Below, piece after piece: positions 45,449-60,963 of a stretch of 64,000 nt of DNA. The notes beneath the pieces were generated by a model. That model saw only the letters and a list, made by a program, of their open reading frames with translations. It was not told where the DNA came from and made no database searches. The stretch comes from JAYPUG01 sp038117265 (GTDB lineage Bacteria; Pseudomonadota; Alphaproteobacteria; UBA6615), in contig JAYOFO010000001.1 of assembly GCA_038117265.1 (NCBI GenBank), positions 61,700-125,699 of the forward strand. Direction: 5' to 3'. The position numbers and the translations under genes were made by a program. Within the stretch, counting starts at the first letter, position 1; the number at the start of each line of letters is the position of its first letter.

Positions 45449-45949
45449 ATGTTCGACGCCCAGCTGCTCCACGACGCCAGCGAACTCCTCGAATTGTGTC
45501 GCCGTGCCCGGCTCAAGGTCGCGACGGCGGAATCGTGCACCGGCGGGCTGATCGCCGGCTGCCTGACCGAGATCGCCGGCTCGTCCGACGTGGTCGAGCG
45601 CGGCTTCGTGACCTATTCGAACGAGGCCAAGACCGAGATGCTGGGCGTGCCGAAGATGCTGATCGGGCTCAAGGGCGCGGTCAGCGAGGAGGTCGCGCGC
45701 GCCATGGCCGAGGGAGCGCTGGCGCGTTCGCTGGCCGACCTGACGGTCGCGGTCACGGGCGTTGCGGGGCCCGGCGGCGGATCGAAGGAGAAGCCGGTCG
45801 GCCTGGTCCATTTCGCGTGCGCCGGCCGCGGGCGGCCGACCCTTGTCCACCACGAGGTGTTCCCCGGCAGCCGCGCCGCGGTGCGCGACGCCACGGTGCA
45901 GACCGCGCTGGCGATCCTGCGTTCGACCGTGACCGCCGGGCACAGCTAG
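45449..45949 (+). CDS. CinA C-terminal-domain nicotinamide-nucleotide amidase
   Basis: A 166-residue stand-alone CinA C-terminal domain (PncC type). It has the VATAESCTGGLIAGCLTEIAGSS N-terminal block (AESCTGGLI), the GFVTYSNEAKTEMLGV segment and VAVTGVAGPGGG, with the active Ser/Lys/Thr group in ESCTGG. It deamidates NMN to nicotinic acid mononucleotide in pyridine-nucleotide salvage. ATG 45449 is 5 bp past pgpA. The N-terminal molybdopterin-like half found in larger CinA proteins is absent, which is common in alphaproteobacteria. Confidence 0.92.
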   Translation: MFDAQLLHDASELLELCRRARLKVATAESCTGGLIAGCLTEIAGSSDVVERGFVTYSNEAKTEMLGVPKMLIGLKGAVSEEVARAMAEGALARSLADLTVAVTGVAGPGGGSKEKPVGLVHFACAGRGRPTLVHHEVFPGSRAAVRDATVQTALAILRSTVTAGHS

Positions 45950-45961
45950 GGAGAACAAGCA

Positions 45962-46408
45962 ATGACAACCAAGGAAATCAGCCGGTCGGCGTTCGACAGC
46001 CGCGACTTCTCGGCCATCTTCGACCATGTCTCGATCGGCGTGTCCGACATCGCGCGCGCCATGGCCTTCTACCGGCCGGCGCTGGCCGCGCTGGGGCTCG
46101 AGGTGGTGATGGACAAGGGCTTCGCCGTCGCGTTCGGCAACGGCAGCGGGCGGCAGTGGCTGTGGGTCAGCGAGCCCATCGACAAGAGCCATCCCGTCGC
46201 GCCGAACAACGGCGCACATTTCGCGCTGATCGCGGACTCGCGCGCGACCGTACGTGCTTTCCACGAAGCCGCGATGGCCAATGGCGGGCGCGAGGACGGC
46301 GCGCCGGGCCTGCGCCCCGAATACATCCCGACCTATTATGGGGCGTTCGCTCTGGACCCGGACGGCAACAAGATCGAGGCCGTCTGCCGCAAGGCCGAGG
46401 ACGACTAG
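45962..46408 (+). CDS. VOC (glyoxalase/bleomycin-resistance fold) family protein
   Basis: A 148-residue protein with paired beta-alpha-beta-beta-beta modules. Visible features are DHVSIGVSDIARAMAFYRPALAALGLEVV (SIGVSDIARAMAFY), the AHFALIADSRATVRAFH strand-helix and YYGAFALDPDGNKIEAVC, in which the last Glu and His22-like residues are likely metal ligands. Members range from glyoxalases to ring-cleavage dioxygenases and resistance proteins, so the reaction here is unknown. A good Shine-Dalgarno (GGGAGAA) lies before ATG 45962. The stop is shared with the convergent COQ10/RatA gene (CTAG). It looks inserted into an otherwise conserved cinA-ratA neighbourhood. Confidence 0.88.
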   Translation: MTTKEISRSAFDSRDFSAIFDHVSIGVSDIARAMAFYRPALAALGLEVVMDKGFAVAFGNGSGRQWLWVSEPIDKSHPVAPNNGAHFALIADSRATVRAFHEAAMANGGREDGAPGLRPEYIPTYYGAFALDPDGNKIEAVCRKAEDD

Positions 46409-46896
46409 TCGGGCGTGCCGTAGAGCGCGTGCGCACGCTTTTCGAATGCGCCGACCATGCGCGTCACGGCCTCGTGGAACAGCGCGCCGATCATCCGTTC
46501 GAACAGCTTCGAGCGGAACTCGAAGTCGACGAAGAAGTCGATCTCGCAGCCGCCGCCCTCGACCGGCACGAACACCCAGTGGTTGCGCAGGAACTTGAGC
46601 GGCCCGTCGACATATTCCACGTCGATGCGCGCCGGCGCACCGTCCGCCTCGGCGCCCTGCGCCGGGGACAGCGTCACCTTCGAGGTGAAGCGCTCGCGCA
46701 CCAGCTTGAAGCCGACCACGAGATCGGCCCACACGATTTCCTCGCCCTGCGTCCCTTCGGGAACCGGCTCGCGCTTGCGGATGCGCGCGGCGATGCACCA
46801 GGGCAGGAACTCGGGATAGCGCGCAATGTCGGCGACCAGCGCATAGAGCTGGTCGGGACTGTGCGGAAGGGTCCGGATTTCCTTGTGGGAGGGCAC
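46405..46896 (-). CDS. Coenzyme Q-binding COQ10 / RatA family START-like protein
   Basis: A 163-residue protein with a polyketide-cyclase/START fold. It shows DQLYALVADIARYPEFLPWC at the N-terminus, FTSKVTLSP, FLRNHWVF and a C-terminal LFHEAVTRMVGAFEKRA helix, the standard pattern of bacterial COQ10/RatA. Members carry ubiquinone to respiratory complexes; the RatA name comes from an E. coli toxin claim. The start is GTG 46896, and no clear Shine-Dalgarno is seen. It follows lipA by 25 bp in the pdh-lpd-lipA series, which is its usual site in alphaproteobacteria. Confidence 0.92.
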   Translation of the reverse strand: MPSHKEIRTLPHSPDQLYALVADIARYPEFLPWCIAARIRKREPVPEGTQGEEIVWADLVVGFKLVRERFTSKVTLSPAQGAEADGAPARIDVEYVDGPLKFLRNHWVFVPVEGGGCEIDFFVDFEFRSKLFERMIGALFHEAVTRMVGAFEKRAHALYGTPD

Positions 46897-46921
46897 GCGA
46901 TCGGGAAACGGAACGGGGTGA

Positions 46922-47890
46922 CTACTGGGCGGCGGCCAGTTTCGCCTCGCGCGCGGCGCGCAGCTTCGCGAAATCGTCGCCGGCGTGATAGCTCGACCGG
47001 GTCAGCGGCGTCGCCGAGACCAGCAGGAACCCCTTGCCCCGCGCCATCTTGGCATAGCCCTCGAACTCGTCGGGCGTGACGAACCGGTCGATCCGCGCGT
47101 GCTTGGGCGTCGGCTGCAGGTACTGGCCGATGGTCAGGAAGTCGACGCCGGCGGCGCGCAGATCGTCCATCACCTGCCCCACCTCCTCGCGCGTCTCGCC
47201 CAGCCCGACCATCAGACCCGACTTGGTGAAGATGCCGGGCACGCGCACCTTGATGTCGCGCAGCAGCGCCAGGCTGGTGAAGTAGCGCGAGCCGGGCCGG
47301 ATCGTGGGATAGAGCCGCGGCACGGTCTCCAGATTGTGGTTGAACACGTCGGGCGGATCGGCGGCCAGCAGGTCGAGCGCGCCGTCCTTCTCCTTGAAGT
47401 CGGGCGTCAGGATCTCGATGGTCGTGTCGGGCGCGGATTCGCGCAGCCGGCGCACCACCTCGCCGAAATGGGCCGCGCCGCCGTCGGCTAGATCGTCGCG
47501 GTCGACCGAGGTCAGCACCACATGCTCCAGCCCCATCGCGCCGACGGCGACCGAGACGTTGGTCGGCTCCATCGGGTCGAGCGGCCTGGGAATGCCGGTG
47601 GCGACGTTGCAGAAGGCGCAGGCCCGCGTGCAGGTGTCGCCCATGACCATGATGGTGGCGTGCTTCTTGGCCCAGCACTCGCCGATGTTGGGGCACGCCG
47701 CCTCCTCGCACACGGTGGCGAGGGTGAGGTCGCGCATCAGCTGGCGCGTCTCGTGATACGCCTTGCTGGTCGGCGCCTTGACCCGGATCCAGGCCGGCTT
47801 GCGCTGGATCGGGTTGTCGGGCCGGTTGCGCGTCTCGGGATGGCGCAGCGCGGCCGCTTCGGCCTTGTCGGGTTTCGACACGGTGGTCAT
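46922..47890 (-). CDS. lipA: Lipoyl synthase
   Basis: A 322-residue radical-SAM enzyme that inserts two sulfur atoms into octanoyl-lipoyl domains. The auxiliary cluster motif [12 protein letters not shown] (CxxxCxxxxxC) and the SAM cluster CTRACAFC (CxxxCxxC) are intact, and the C-terminal SSYHA serine ligand is present. It would activate the lipoyl domains of PdhB and PdhC encoded just upstream. The start is ATG 47890, with a longer frame to 47926 possible. The gene is 4 bp past lpdA, so co-expression with its substrates is likely. Confidence 0.97.
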   Translation of the reverse strand: MTTVSKPDKAEAAALRHPETRNRPDNPIQRKPAWIRVKAPTSKAYHETRQLMRDLTLATVCEEAACPNIGECWAKKHATIMVMGDTCTRACAFCNVATGIPRPLDPMEPTNVSVAVGAMGLEHVVLTSVDRDDLADGGAAHFGEVVRRLRESAPDTTIEILTPDFKEKDGALDLLAADPPDVFNHNLETVPRLYPTIRPGSRYFTSLALLRDIKVRVPGIFTKSGLMVGLGETREEVGQVMDDLRAAGVDFLTIGQYLQPTPKHARIDRFVTPDEFEGYAKMARGKGFLLVSATPLTRSSYHAGDDFAKLRAAREAKLAAAQ

Positions 47891-47894
47891 GGCC

Positions 47895-49307
47895 CTAGAA
47901 GTGGATGGTGCGGCCGTAGGCGTCAAGCACGGACTCGTGCATCATCTCCGACAGGGTCGGGTGCGGGAACACGGTGTGCATGAGTTCCGCCTCGGTCGTC
48001 TCCAGGGTCCGGGCGATGCCGTAGCCCTGGATCAGCTCGGTCACCTCGGCGCCGATCATGTGGGCGCCCAGCAACTCGCCGGTGTCGGCGTCGAAGATCG
48101 TCTTGATCAGCCCCTCGGGCTCGCCCAGCGCGATTGCCTTGCCGTTGCCCTGGAACGGGAAGCGGCCGACCTTGATCTTCCTTCCGACCTTCTTCGCCGC
48201 CGCCTCGGTCATGCCGACCGACGCGACCTGCGGCTGGCAGTAGGTGCAGCCGGGGATACGCGACGTGTCCATCGGGTGCACGTCCTTCGCGCCGGCGATC
48301 TTCTCGACCGCGACGATCCCTTCGTACGAGGCCTTGTGCGCGAGCCATGGCGGACCGGCGACGTCGCCGATGGCCCAGATGCCGGGCTCGCCAGTCTGCC
48401 CCCACGCGTCGGTGACGATGTGGGTGCGGTCCACCTTCACCTTGGTGCCCTCGAGGCCGATATTCTCGACATTGCCGACGATGCCGACGGCCATGATCAC
48501 CCGCTCGGCCGTGATCTTCTCGGACTTGCCGCCCTTCTCGACCGTCGCCGTGACGCCCGTCTTCTTGCGGTCGAGCGACTTCACCGTCGCCCCGGTGATG
48601 ATCTTCATCCCCTGCTTATCGAACGCCTTGGCGGCGAGCGCGGAAATCTCCTCGTCCTCGACGGGCAGCACCCGGTCGAGCACCTCGACCACGGTCACCT
48701 CGGCGCCCATGGTGCGATAGAACGACGCGAACTCAATGCCGATGGCGCCCGAGCCGACGACCAGCAGCGACTTCGGGAAGCTGTCGGGCACCATCGCCTC
48801 GCGATAGGTCCACACGCGGTCGCCGTCGGCCTCGAGCCCCGGCAGGTCGCGCGCCCGCGCGCCCGTCGCCAGGATCACGTTCTTCGCGACCAAGTCGGCC
48901 ACCTTCTTGCCGTCCTTCTCGACCGCGAGCTTGCGCGCCCCGGCCGTGCCGCCGGCGAGCCTGGCCCAGCCGTCGATCACCTCGACCTTGTTCTTCTTGA
49001 GCAGGTAGCCGACGCCCTGGTTGAGCTGCTTGGCGACGCCGCGCGAGCGTTCGACGATCTTCTTGAGGTCGAACGAGACCTTCTCGGCCTTCAGCCCGTA
49101 ATCCTCGGCGTGCTGCATGTAGTGATAGATTTCCGACGTGCGCAGCAGCGCCTTGGTCGGGATGCAGCCCCAGTTGAGACAGATGCCGCCGAGATGGTTG
49201 GCCTCGACGACCGCCGCCTTCATGCCGATCTGGGCCGCGCGGATCGCCGCAACGTAGCCGCCGGGCCCGCCGCCGACTACGACCAGGTCGAATTGCTTGT
49301 CCGCCAT
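47895..49307 (-). CDS. lpdA: Dihydrolipoyl dehydrogenase (E3)
   Basis: A 470-residue flavoprotein. It has an FAD-binding [17 protein letters not shown] loop, the redox-active disulfide Cys43/Cys48 in [15 protein letters not shown], an NAD-binding [14 protein letters not shown], a second FAD segment [19 protein letters not shown] (AIGDVAGPP) and the interface His-Glu pair in [12 protein letters not shown]. It reoxidises lipoyl groups of the pyruvate dehydrogenase complex and perhaps the glycine and 2-oxoglutarate systems. It is 18 bp after pdhC. A good Shine-Dalgarno (GGGGAG) precedes the ATG. Confidence 0.97.
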   Translation of the reverse strand: MADKQFDLVVVGGGPGGYVAAIRAAQIGMKAAVVEANHLGGICLNWGCIPTKALLRTSEIYHYMQHAEDYGLKAEKVSFDLKKIVERSRGVAKQLNQGVGYLLKKNKVEVIDGWARLAGGTAGARKLAVEKDGKKVADLVAKNVILATGARARDLPGLEADGDRVWTYREAMVPDSFPKSLLVVGSGAIGIEFASFYRTMGAEVTVVEVLDRVLPVEDEEISALAAKAFDKQGMKIITGATVKSLDRKKTGVTATVEKGGKSEKITAERVIMAVGIVGNVENIGLEGTKVKVDRTHIVTDAWGQTGEPGIWAIGDVAGPPWLAHKASYEGIVAVEKIAGAKDVHPMDTSRIPGCTYCQPQVASVGMTEAAAKKVGRKIKVGRFPFQGNGKAIALGEPEGLIKTIFDADTGELLGAHMIGAEVTELIQGYGIARTLETTEAELMHTVFPHPTLSEMMHESVLDAYGRTIHF

Positions 49308-49325
49308 ATCCGGTCTCCCCGCCGC

Positions 49326-50575
49326 CTAGAGCAGCATTCCGACGGGTTCCTCGATCAGGCCCTTCAGCACCGAGAGATATTCCGCGCCGATCGCGCCGTC
49401 GAGCGCGCGGTGGTCGACCGACAGGGTCAGCGACATGACCGTGGCGACCGCAAGCTGGCCGTCGCGCACGACTGGGCGCTGTTCGCCCGCGCCCACAGCC
49501 AGGATCGCGCCCTGCGGCTCGTTGATGACGGCCTCGAAGTGCTTCACCCCGTACATGCCCAGGTTCGACACGGTGAAGGAGCCGCCCTGGTAGTCCTCGG
49601 GAACCAGCTTGCCCTCGCGCGCACGCGCCGCGAGATCGGCCATCTCTTGCGAGATCGCGCGCAGCCCCTTGCCCTCGGCGCCGCGCACGATGGGGGTCAC
49701 CAGCCCTTCGTCGATCGCCACGGCGACCGAGATATCGGCCCGCTTGTAGAGGCGGATGCCCGCGTCCGACCAGCCGGCATTGGCCCGCGGCACCTGGACG
49801 AGCGCGGCGGCGGCGGCCTTGATGATGAAGTCGTTGACCGAGATCTTGAACGCGCCGTCCTTGGCACGCGCATTGAGCGCCGCGCGGGCCTCGAGCAGCC
49901 GGTCGATCTCGCAATCGACGGTCAGGTAGAAGTGCGGAACGTTCTGCTTCGACGACGTCATGCGCTGGGCGATGACCTTGCGCATGTTCGACGGCTTGAT
50001 CAGCTCGAAGGGCGCATCGCCTTCCGCCGACACCGGTGCCGGCGCGGCACCCGGGCGTGCCGCCGCAGGCGCCCCGCTCGATGCGAACGCCTCGATGTCG
50101 GCCTTGACGATCCGGCCGTTCGGGCCCGAACCGCTGACCCGCGACAAATCGATGCCCTGCTGCTGGGCGATCCGACGCGCCAGCGGGCTCGCGAACACGC
50201 GGCCCCCATCGCCTGCCGACGCCGCAGGTGCCGGCGCAGCCGCCGGAGCCGGCTTCTCTGCCGGTGCGGCCGCCGCCTTCGGGGCCGGAGCCCCGCCGAC
50301 CGCATCGAAGCCGTCGAGCGCGGATGCATCCTCGCCATCCTCGAGCAGGACGGCGATCGGCGTGTTCACCGCCACCTCTTCCGCGCCTTCGGCAACCAGG
50401 ATCTTCGCCAGCACGCCCTCGTCGACGGCCTCGACCTCCATGGTCGCCTTGTCGGTCTCGATCTCGGCGATCACGTCGCCGGGCGACACATTGTCGCCTT
50501 CCGCCTTGAGCCAGCGCGCGAGGTTGCCCTCGGTCATGGTCGGCGACAGCGCCGGCATGAGAATGGAAATCGGCA

Positions 50576-50576
<1 letters not shown>
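49326..50576 (-). CDS. pdhC: Pyruvate dehydrogenase E2 (dihydrolipoamide acetyltransferase)
   Basis: A 416-residue subunit with one lipoyl domain (1 to about 80, lipoyl Lys43 in ETDKATME), an Ala/Pro-rich linker, and a peripheral-subunit-binding domain ([18 protein letters not shown] as [23 protein letters not shown]). A second Ala/Pro linker and the acyltransferase core follow, with [11 protein letters not shown] and the catalytic DHRALDGA. It forms the core of the complex and moves acetyl groups to CoA. The ATG overlaps the pdhB stop (TAATG). The lipoyl domain is nearly identical to that of PdhB (see repeat). Confidence 0.97.
50331..50576 (-). repeat. Lipoyl-domain coding repeat, copy in pdhC
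   Basis: This codes for the lipoyl domain of E2, which matches the domain at the start of PdhB (51710-51955) at 72 of 82 residues. The two direct copies are 1.38 kb apart in the same operon. Confidence 0.8.
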
Positions 50577-51955
<1,379 letters not shown>

Positions 51956-51985
51956 ATGGGTTTCCTCCCCGCCCCGGTCTTCGGG

Positions 51986-53071
51986 TCAGGCTTCGATAAG
52001 GACGTCGGTGTAGAGCTCGGACGGGTCGGGTTCCGGGCTCTCCTGCGCGAAATCGGCCGCCGCGTTGATCCGCTCGCGGACCGCACGGTCGAGCGCCTTC
52101 AGCGCGTCCTCGTTGGTGTGGCCGAGCACAGTCAGCACGTCGCGGAGCGTGTCGATCGGATCCTTCTCGGTCCGGATCTTCTGGACCTCTTCCTTGGTGC
52201 GGTACTTCGCCGGGTCCGACATCGAGTGCCCGCGATAGCGGTAGGTCTGCATCTCCATGATGTAGGGCCCCTTGCCCGAGCGCACGTAATCGACCGCCGT
52301 CCGGCCGGCCTCGTACACCGCCACGACGTCCATTCCGTCGACCTGGACGCCCGGGATGCCATAGGCATGGCCGCGGTTGGCGAGATCGGGAGAGGCCGAA
52401 GCCCGCTCGACCGACGTGCCCATGCCGTAGCGGTTGTTCTCGATGATGTAGATGATCGGCAGTTTCCAAAGCGCCGCCATGTTGAAGGATTCGTAGACCT
52501 GGCCCTGGTTGACTGCGCCGTCGCCGAAATAGGCCAGGCAGATACCGTTGTCGCCCTTGTACTTGTGGGAGAAGGCGATGCCGGTGCCCAGGGGCACGTT
52601 CGCGCCGACGATGCCGTGTCCGCCGAAGAAGTGCTTCTCCTTCGAGAACATGTGCATCGAGCCGCCCTTGCCCCGGGAGTAGCCGCCCTCGCGCCCGGTC
52701 AGTTCCGCCATCACGCCGTTGGGGTCCATCCCGCACGCGAGCATGTGCCCGTGGTCGCGGTAGGTGGTGATGACGGAATCATTGTCCTGGAGCGCGGCCT
52801 GCATGCCCACGACCACGGCTTCCTGGCCGATGTACAGGTGACAGAAGCCGCCGATCAGGCCCATGCCGTACATCTGGCCCGCCTTTTCCTCGAACCGGCG
52901 GATCAGCAGCATCTCCTTGTAGAAATCGAGCAGCTTGTCGGCCTTGTAGGCCTTGTAGTCGGGTTTCCCCGAGCCGGTCTTCGTGTCGGATTCCCTGCGG
53001 CTTGTCGCCGTCCCGCGCGATGCGTTGCGCGCGCTGGAACGGGACGTTTTGGTGGCCGGTTTGCGTGCCAT
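51986..53071 (-). CDS. pdhA: Pyruvate dehydrogenase E1 alpha
   Basis: A 361-residue thiamine-diphosphate enzyme. A basic N-terminal leader (KPATKTSRSSARNASRG) precedes the fold. It has MLLIRRFEEKAGQMYGMG, HLYIGQEAVVVG, the SITTYRDHGH-like VITTYRDHGHML, and the ThDP/Mg motif GDGAVNQGQVYESFNMAALWKLP (GDGA...NN, with ENNRYGMGTS). The phosphorylation loop-like YRYRGHSMSDP is also present. It is first in the pdhA-pdhB-pdhC-lpdA-lipA-ratA series. The upstream 192 bp (53072-53263) is distinctly AT-richer and likely holds the operon promoter. AAGGGGG lies 6 bp before the ATG. Confidence 0.97.
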   Translation of the reverse strand: MARKPATKTSRSSARNASRGTATSRRESDTKTGSGKPDYKAYKADKLLDFYKEMLLIRRFEEKAGQMYGMGLIGGFCHLYIGQEAVVVGMQAALQDNDSVITTYRDHGHMLACGMDPNGVMAELTGREGGYSRGKGGSMHMFSKEKHFFGGHGIVGANVPLGTGIAFSHKYKGDNGICLAYFGDGAVNQGQVYESFNMAALWKLPIIYIIENNRYGMGTSVERASASPDLANRGHAYGIPGVQVDGMDVVAVYEAGRTAVDYVRSGKGPYIMEMQTYRYRGHSMSDPAKYRTKEEVQKIRTEKDPIDTLRDVLTVLGHTNEDALKALDRAVRERINAAADFAQESPEPDPSELYTDVLIEA

Positions 53072-53263
53072 CGCGAACCCCCTTGGGATGGATTCGGCGT
53101 CGATTGCCTATCCGACAAGTAGGTCAAATCGCGAAACTGAACAAGCACGAAAGTTGGAAAAACCGTGCAATATCAGTGAAAAAGGGGGTGTTTACCGATA
53201 TTCAGTTAATTTGCTGCAGGTGCGTCGGAAACAATCGATCCCGGGCGTTGTAAAAAATTTCCA

Positions 53264-53590
53264 CTAGTTGCGCGCGAGACCGCCGTCGATGATGACCAGC
53301 TCGTTGGGATGCGCGAAGTTGAGCATCACCCGGGCGCGCTCTTCCAACATGTCGGGATCGAGGTTGTCGGGACGCAGCAGCGCGACGCGCGCCTCGAGCT
53401 GCGTGCGCTGCTCGTGTAGCCCGGCATAGACCCGTTCGGCCTCCGACACCTTGGCGCTCAGCTGCAGCAACGCCAGCACGCCGTGATCGCCCTGGACCAT
53501 GTGATACAAGAAATAGGCCAGCAGGAGCGCACCGATGACGGGCCAGAGCGCGAGGCGCGCACGTTCGCGGATTTCGTCGAGGACAGCCAT
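53264..53590 (-). CDS. FtsB/DivIC-like septum formation initiator
   Basis: A 108-residue bitopic membrane protein. An N-terminal hydrophobic helix (LWPVIGALLLAYFLYHMVQG) is followed by a coiled coil (LQLSAKVSEAERVYAGLHEQRTQLEARVALL, rich in heptads), the DLLEERAR-like DMLEERARVMLNFA, and a short C-terminal strand. FtsB with FtsL and FtsQ triggers septal peptidoglycan synthesis. It lies between enolase and pdhA, where alphaproteobacterial ftsB-like genes are normally found. Confidence 0.9.
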   Translation of the reverse strand: MAVLDEIRERARLALWPVIGALLLAYFLYHMVQGDHGVLALLQLSAKVSEAERVYAGLHEQRTQLEARVALLRPDNLDPDMLEERARVMLNFAHPNELVIIDGGLARN

Positions 53591-53708
53591 GCGGAAAGCG
53601 AATCACAAACCGAGTCGCGTCGTCAACAATGAATCCGCAAACGATTCCAATTCGTTGGCTCAAGCCACCGAATTGTTGCAAAAGTGACTCGCCGTTCCCG
53701 TTTTGGAC

Positions 53709-55881
<2,173 letters not shown>

Positions 55882-55885
55882 CGGG

Positions 55886-57535
<1,650 letters not shown>

Positions 57536-57608
57536 TTACGGGCCCGTCGCCAAAGGGGATTCGTCCACATCCCCTAAGGCTTTGTGACACCGTCATTTGG
57601 CAGAGAAA

Positions 57609-57631
57609 AAGGCGGCTCGGGGAGCCGCCTT
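57609..57631 (-). terminator. Rho-independent terminator of secG
   Basis: AAGGCGGCTC and its complement GAGCCGCCTT form a 10-bp stem with a GGG/CCC loop. On the minus strand the stem is followed by TTTTT. It lies 29 bp past the secG stop and before pyrG, so it ends the tpiA-secG transcript and separates it from pyrG-kdsA-eno. Confidence 0.85.
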
Positions 57632-57659
57632 CGGGGAACGAATCGGGCGCCGCCGCCAT

Positions 57660-57995
57660 CTATTCGCTGGTCGGAACGGCAGGTGCCGCCGGCTGTGTGG
57701 TCTCGGGCACCGCCTGAGTCTCGTGGGCCGCGGCGGGCGCCTCTTCCACGATTGCGCCCTCGCCGCCGTGGCTGCCCGCCAGGATGGCCAGCGACACGCT
57801 GGTCACCATGAACAGCCCCGCCAGGGCGGCCGTCGCGCGGGTCAGGAGGTTCGCGGTCTGACGGTTGCCGAGCAGGCTGCCCATGCCGCCGCCGCCGCCC
57901 AGGCCGCCCAGCCCACCTTCGGAACGCTGCAGCAGCACCACGCCGACGAGCGCGACGCCGATCAACATGTGAATGACGAGAATGATGGTGTCCAT
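57660..57995 (-). CDS. secG: Preprotein translocase subunit SecG
   Basis: A 111-residue membrane protein with two helices (ILVIHMLIGVALVGVVLLQ and ATAALAGLFMVTSVSLAIL) separated by the Gly-rich GGLGGLGGGGGMGSLLG loop typical of SecG. It belongs to the SecYEG channel. The C-terminal tail is Ala/Pro-rich and variable. A terminator follows. tpiA lies 117 bp upstream on the same strand, the usual tpiA-secG-pyrG order. Confidence 0.96.
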   Translation of the reverse strand: MDTIILVIHMLIGVALVGVVLLQRSEGGLGGLGGGGGMGSLLGNRQTANLLTRATAALAGLFMVTSVSLAILAGSHGGEGAIVEEAPAAAHETQAVPETTQPAAPAVPTSE

Positions 57996-58112
57996 GGTCT
58001 CCGTCGCTCCGACGCGCGATCCGGAAGTCCGGTGCGACGCATCTGGCGGGCTATTTAGTCGGTTGCGCGCCGCAATTCCAGCCCCAATCCCGGATCGCGG
58101 CCCGACGGGCCG

Positions 58113-58877
58113 TCAGCCGGCGGCCCCGGCGATGGCCAGGAAGCTCGCCGCCGCGAGGCTCGCGCCACCGATCAGCCCGCCATTGACGTCGGTCACCGAC
58201 AGCAGCTCGGCCGCGTTTTCGGGCTTCATCGAGCCGCCATACAGCAGCCGCACCGCGCCGGCATCGCCAGCCATGTTGGCGGCCAGGTGGGCGCGGATGT
58301 GGGCATGCGCCGCGTCGACCTCCGCGACGGTCGGCGTCCGGCCCGTGCCGATCGCCCAGACCGGCTCGTAGGCGATCACCGTGTCTGCCGCGCCGATGGC
58401 GAAACCGCCCTCGCCCCGGGGAAGCGAGCCGTCGAGCTGGGCCGACAGCACGTCGAGGGTCTTGCCGGAATCGCGCTCGGCCTCGGTCTCGCCGATGCAC
58501 AAGATCGCCACCAGCCCCGCCCCATGGGCGGCCTCGGTCTTGGCGCGCACCCGCGCGTCGCTCTCGCCCAGCCCGTGGCGGCGCTCGGAATGGCCGAGGA
58601 TCACGTAACGCGCGCCGGCATCCGCCACCATCGCCGCGGAGATGTCGCCGGTGTAGGCGCCGCTCGCGGCCTCGTGGCAGTCCTGGGCTCCGACCCCGAC
58701 CGGGCTGCCGCCCACCGCATCCGCGACGGCCCGCAGGATGGTCGCCGGCGGGCAGACCAGCAGCTCGCACGCCAGGCCGCCGGCTCCCGCCGCCACGTCG
58801 GCCGCGAGGGCGGAGCCCGCGCCGACCAGCATGTTCATCTTCCAGTTCCCGGCGATCAGCGTGCGCGGCTCGGTCAT
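58113..58877 (-). CDS. tpiA: Triosephosphate isomerase
   Basis: A 254-residue glycolytic TIM barrel. It has Lys in GNWKMN, catalytic His in ILGHSERR, catalytic Glu in [11 protein letters not shown] and phosphate-binding LLYGGSM and [13 protein letters not shown] 58877 gives [15 protein letters not shown], the family N-terminus; an open frame further upstream is not used. It diverges from ppiD across 200 bp that show no other gene. Confidence 0.98.
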   Translation of the reverse strand: MTEPRTLIAGNWKMNMLVGAGSALAADVAAGAGGLACELLVCPPATILRAVADAVGGSPVGVGAQDCHEAASGAYTGDISAAMVADAGARYVILGHSERRHGLGESDARVRAKTEAAHGAGLVAILCIGETEAERDSGKTLDVLSAQLDGSLPRGEGGFAIGAADTVIAYEPVWAIGTGRTPTVAEVDAAHAHIRAHLAANMAGDAGAVRLLYGGSMKPENAAELLSVTDVNGGLIGGASLAAASFLAIAGAAG

Positions 58878-59077
58878 AACTTCACCAAATTGTTGCTTTT
58901 CCTTGGGTTCGCGAGCCGGTAGACCGGCCTTCGAGTGCTCTAGCACAGGCATCCGGAATCGGCCAGCGGCGGCGCCGAAGCCGGCCCCGTGGAGCGCTTG
59001 TGAGCGCGGGGCGCGATAACTATGATGCGCCGCCCGCGGCCCATCCCCTGCAACCAACCGAACCGACAGCGGCGAAC

Positions 59078-60961
59078 ATGCTCGAATCCCTCCGAAACTT
59101 CTCCAAAAGCTGGATCATGCGCGGCATTCTGATCGCGCTCGCCGCTACGTTCGCGCTGTTCTTCGGCACCGACTTCGGCCATCAGGGCGGCGGCCTCAGC
59201 GGTAACAGCTCGGTGGTCGAGGTGGGCGAGACCAATTTCACGATCCACGAGGTCGGCCGCGAGTTCAACGAGATGGTCCGGCAGCTGGGCGAACGGACGG
59301 GATCGCCGCTCGACAACCAGACCGCCATCCGCCTCGGCGTCCTCGACCAGGCCGTCTCGATCCTGGTCACGCGCACCCTGTTCGACCAGGCCGCCCAGGA
59401 TCTCGGCGTCGCGGCGCCGGTGGCGGCCGCATCGGCCACGATTCGCGACCTGCCCCAGTTCCGGGACGCCACCGGGCGGTTCAGCCGCGCCCGTTTCGAG
59501 CAGTTCCTCGGCCACAGCGGCCAGACCGAAGGCGCCTTCGTCAACGAGATCCGGCTGCAGCTGCTCCGCAACCAGTACATCGGCTCCATCCAGTCGGCGG
59601 CGGCCGTACCTGACGCCATGACCGACGCGCTGCATGCCCGGCGCGGCGAGCGGCGCATCGCCGAGATCGTCACCGTCCCGCTGGATGTCGCGGCCGCGGC
59701 GCAGACCCCCGACGAAACCCAGCTGCTGGCGTTCTACGACGCCAACAAGGGTCGGTTCCGCACACCCGAGTTCCGGGCCGTCTCGCTGGCCTCGATGACG
59801 CCGGCCGGCCTCGCCGCGCGGATCACCGTGCCCGAAGAGGAGATCGCGGAGGAATACGCGGCGCGCAGCAACGAGTTCCGCGAGCCCGAGCGGCGCGCGG
59901 TCACCCAGGCCACCTTCCTGTCACGCGACGACGCGATCCGCGCGCTGGCCCTGGTCGAGGGCGGCAAGACCTTCGCGCAGGCGGCCGAGGAGGTCTCGGG
60001 CCTGGCGCCGGTCGACCTGGGCACGGTGACGCGTTCGGACATCCCGGTCGCCGAGCTGGCCGACGCGGCCTTCACGGCGACCGCCGACACCGTTTCCGCC
60101 CCGGTCGAGAGCCCGCTGGGCTGGCATGTCGTCCAGGTCGGCGCGATCACGCCGGCGCGCACGGTCCCGCTCTCCGAGGCCCGTGACGGGCTGCGCGCCG
60201 AACTGGCGGCCGAAGAGGCGCGCGATGCGATCTTCGACATGCTCAACGATGTCGAGGACGGGCTGGCGGGCGGCGCCGGCTTCGACGAGGTCGCACGCGA
60301 CAACGCGCTGAACGTCGAGACGGTCGCGGGCATCGCCCGCGACGGCACCCTCGAGACCGGCGCGCCTGCCGGCGATGCCGTCTCGCCCGACCTGCTGGCC
60401 CGTGTGTTCGCGATCGCCGCTGCCGGCGAGACCGAACTGGTCGAGAACCGGTCGGGCGGCTTCACCCTGGTCCGGCTGGACGCGGTTCGCGCGCCGCGCA
60501 TCCCCGCGCTCGACGAGGTCCGCGAACAGGCGATCTCCGCCTGTCGCAGCGAGCGTGCGCGCCAGGCCGCCGAGGAGAAGGCCTCGCAGATCGCCGAGAA
60601 GGCACGTGCCGGCGCCGCGATGGAGGCGCTCGCGGGTGAATTCGGCGCGCGCTACGAGAAAACCGCCGCTTTCGACCGCACCGGCGAGGGCGCGACCGTC
60701 CCGCTGCTGCTCGTCGCCCCGATCTTCGAGTCCGAACGCGGCGCGATCATCGAATCCGGCGTCGCAGCCGGTGCGGCGGTCGCCAAGCTGGTGGAAATCC
60801 AAGCCGCCGCCGCGTCAGACCCGGCACGCGCCGACCTGGCCAACGCCCTGGCGGCCCAGATCGCCGACGACCTCGTCGCCCAGCTTTCGAACGCGCTGCA
60901 GAACGCCTACACGGTCGACGTCGACCGCGCGGCGATCGAGGCGGCGTTCTCGCCGCAATAG
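59078..60961 (+). CDS. ppiD: Periplasmic folding chaperone PpiD (SurA_N plus parvulin domain)
   Basis: A 627-residue membrane-anchored chaperone. A short cytosolic N-terminus ([12 protein letters not shown]) leads to one helix ([15 protein letters not shown]) and then a SurA-N-like helical region ([31 protein letters not shown]). A parvulin-type PPIase domain (about 270-380) follows, with [19 protein letters not shown] and GWHVVQVG, and a helical C-terminus. Such proteins bind secreted clients near SecYEG. ATG 59078 is chosen, although upstream codons are open. It is 2 bp ahead of trpE, so the two are co-transcribed. Confidence 0.93.
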   Translation: MLESLRNFSKSWIMRGILIALAATFALFFGTDFGHQGGGLSGNSSVVEVGETNFTIHEVGREFNEMVRQLGERTGSPLDNQTAIRLGVLDQAVSILVTRTLFDQAAQDLGVAAPVAAASATIRDLPQFRDATGRFSRARFEQFLGHSGQTEGAFVNEIRLQLLRNQYIGSIQSAAAVPDAMTDALHARRGERRIAEIVTVPLDVAAAAQTPDETQLLAFYDANKGRFRTPEFRAVSLASMTPAGLAARITVPEEEIAEEYAARSNEFREPERRAVTQATFLSRDDAIRALALVEGGKTFAQAAEEVSGLAPVDLGTVTRSDIPVAELADAAFTATADTVSAPVESPLGWHVVQVGAITPARTVPLSEARDGLRAELAAEEARDAIFDMLNDVEDGLAGGAGFDEVARDNALNVETVAGIARDGTLETGAPAGDAVSPDLLARVFAIAAAGETELVENRSGGFTLVRLDAVRAPRIPALDEVREQAISACRSERARQAAEEKASQIAEKARAGAAMEALAGEFGARYEKTAAFDRTGEGATVPLLLVAPIFESERGAIIESGVAAGAAVAKLVEIQAAAASDPARADLANALAAQIADDLVAQLSNALQNAYTVDVDRAAIEAAFSPQ

Positions 60962-60963
60962 CG

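Noticed and set aside
50050..50350. GCC-rich repeats as a possible minisatellite
   Set aside because: They encode the Ala/Pro-rich flexible linker of the E2 subunit, which is expected to be low in complexity.
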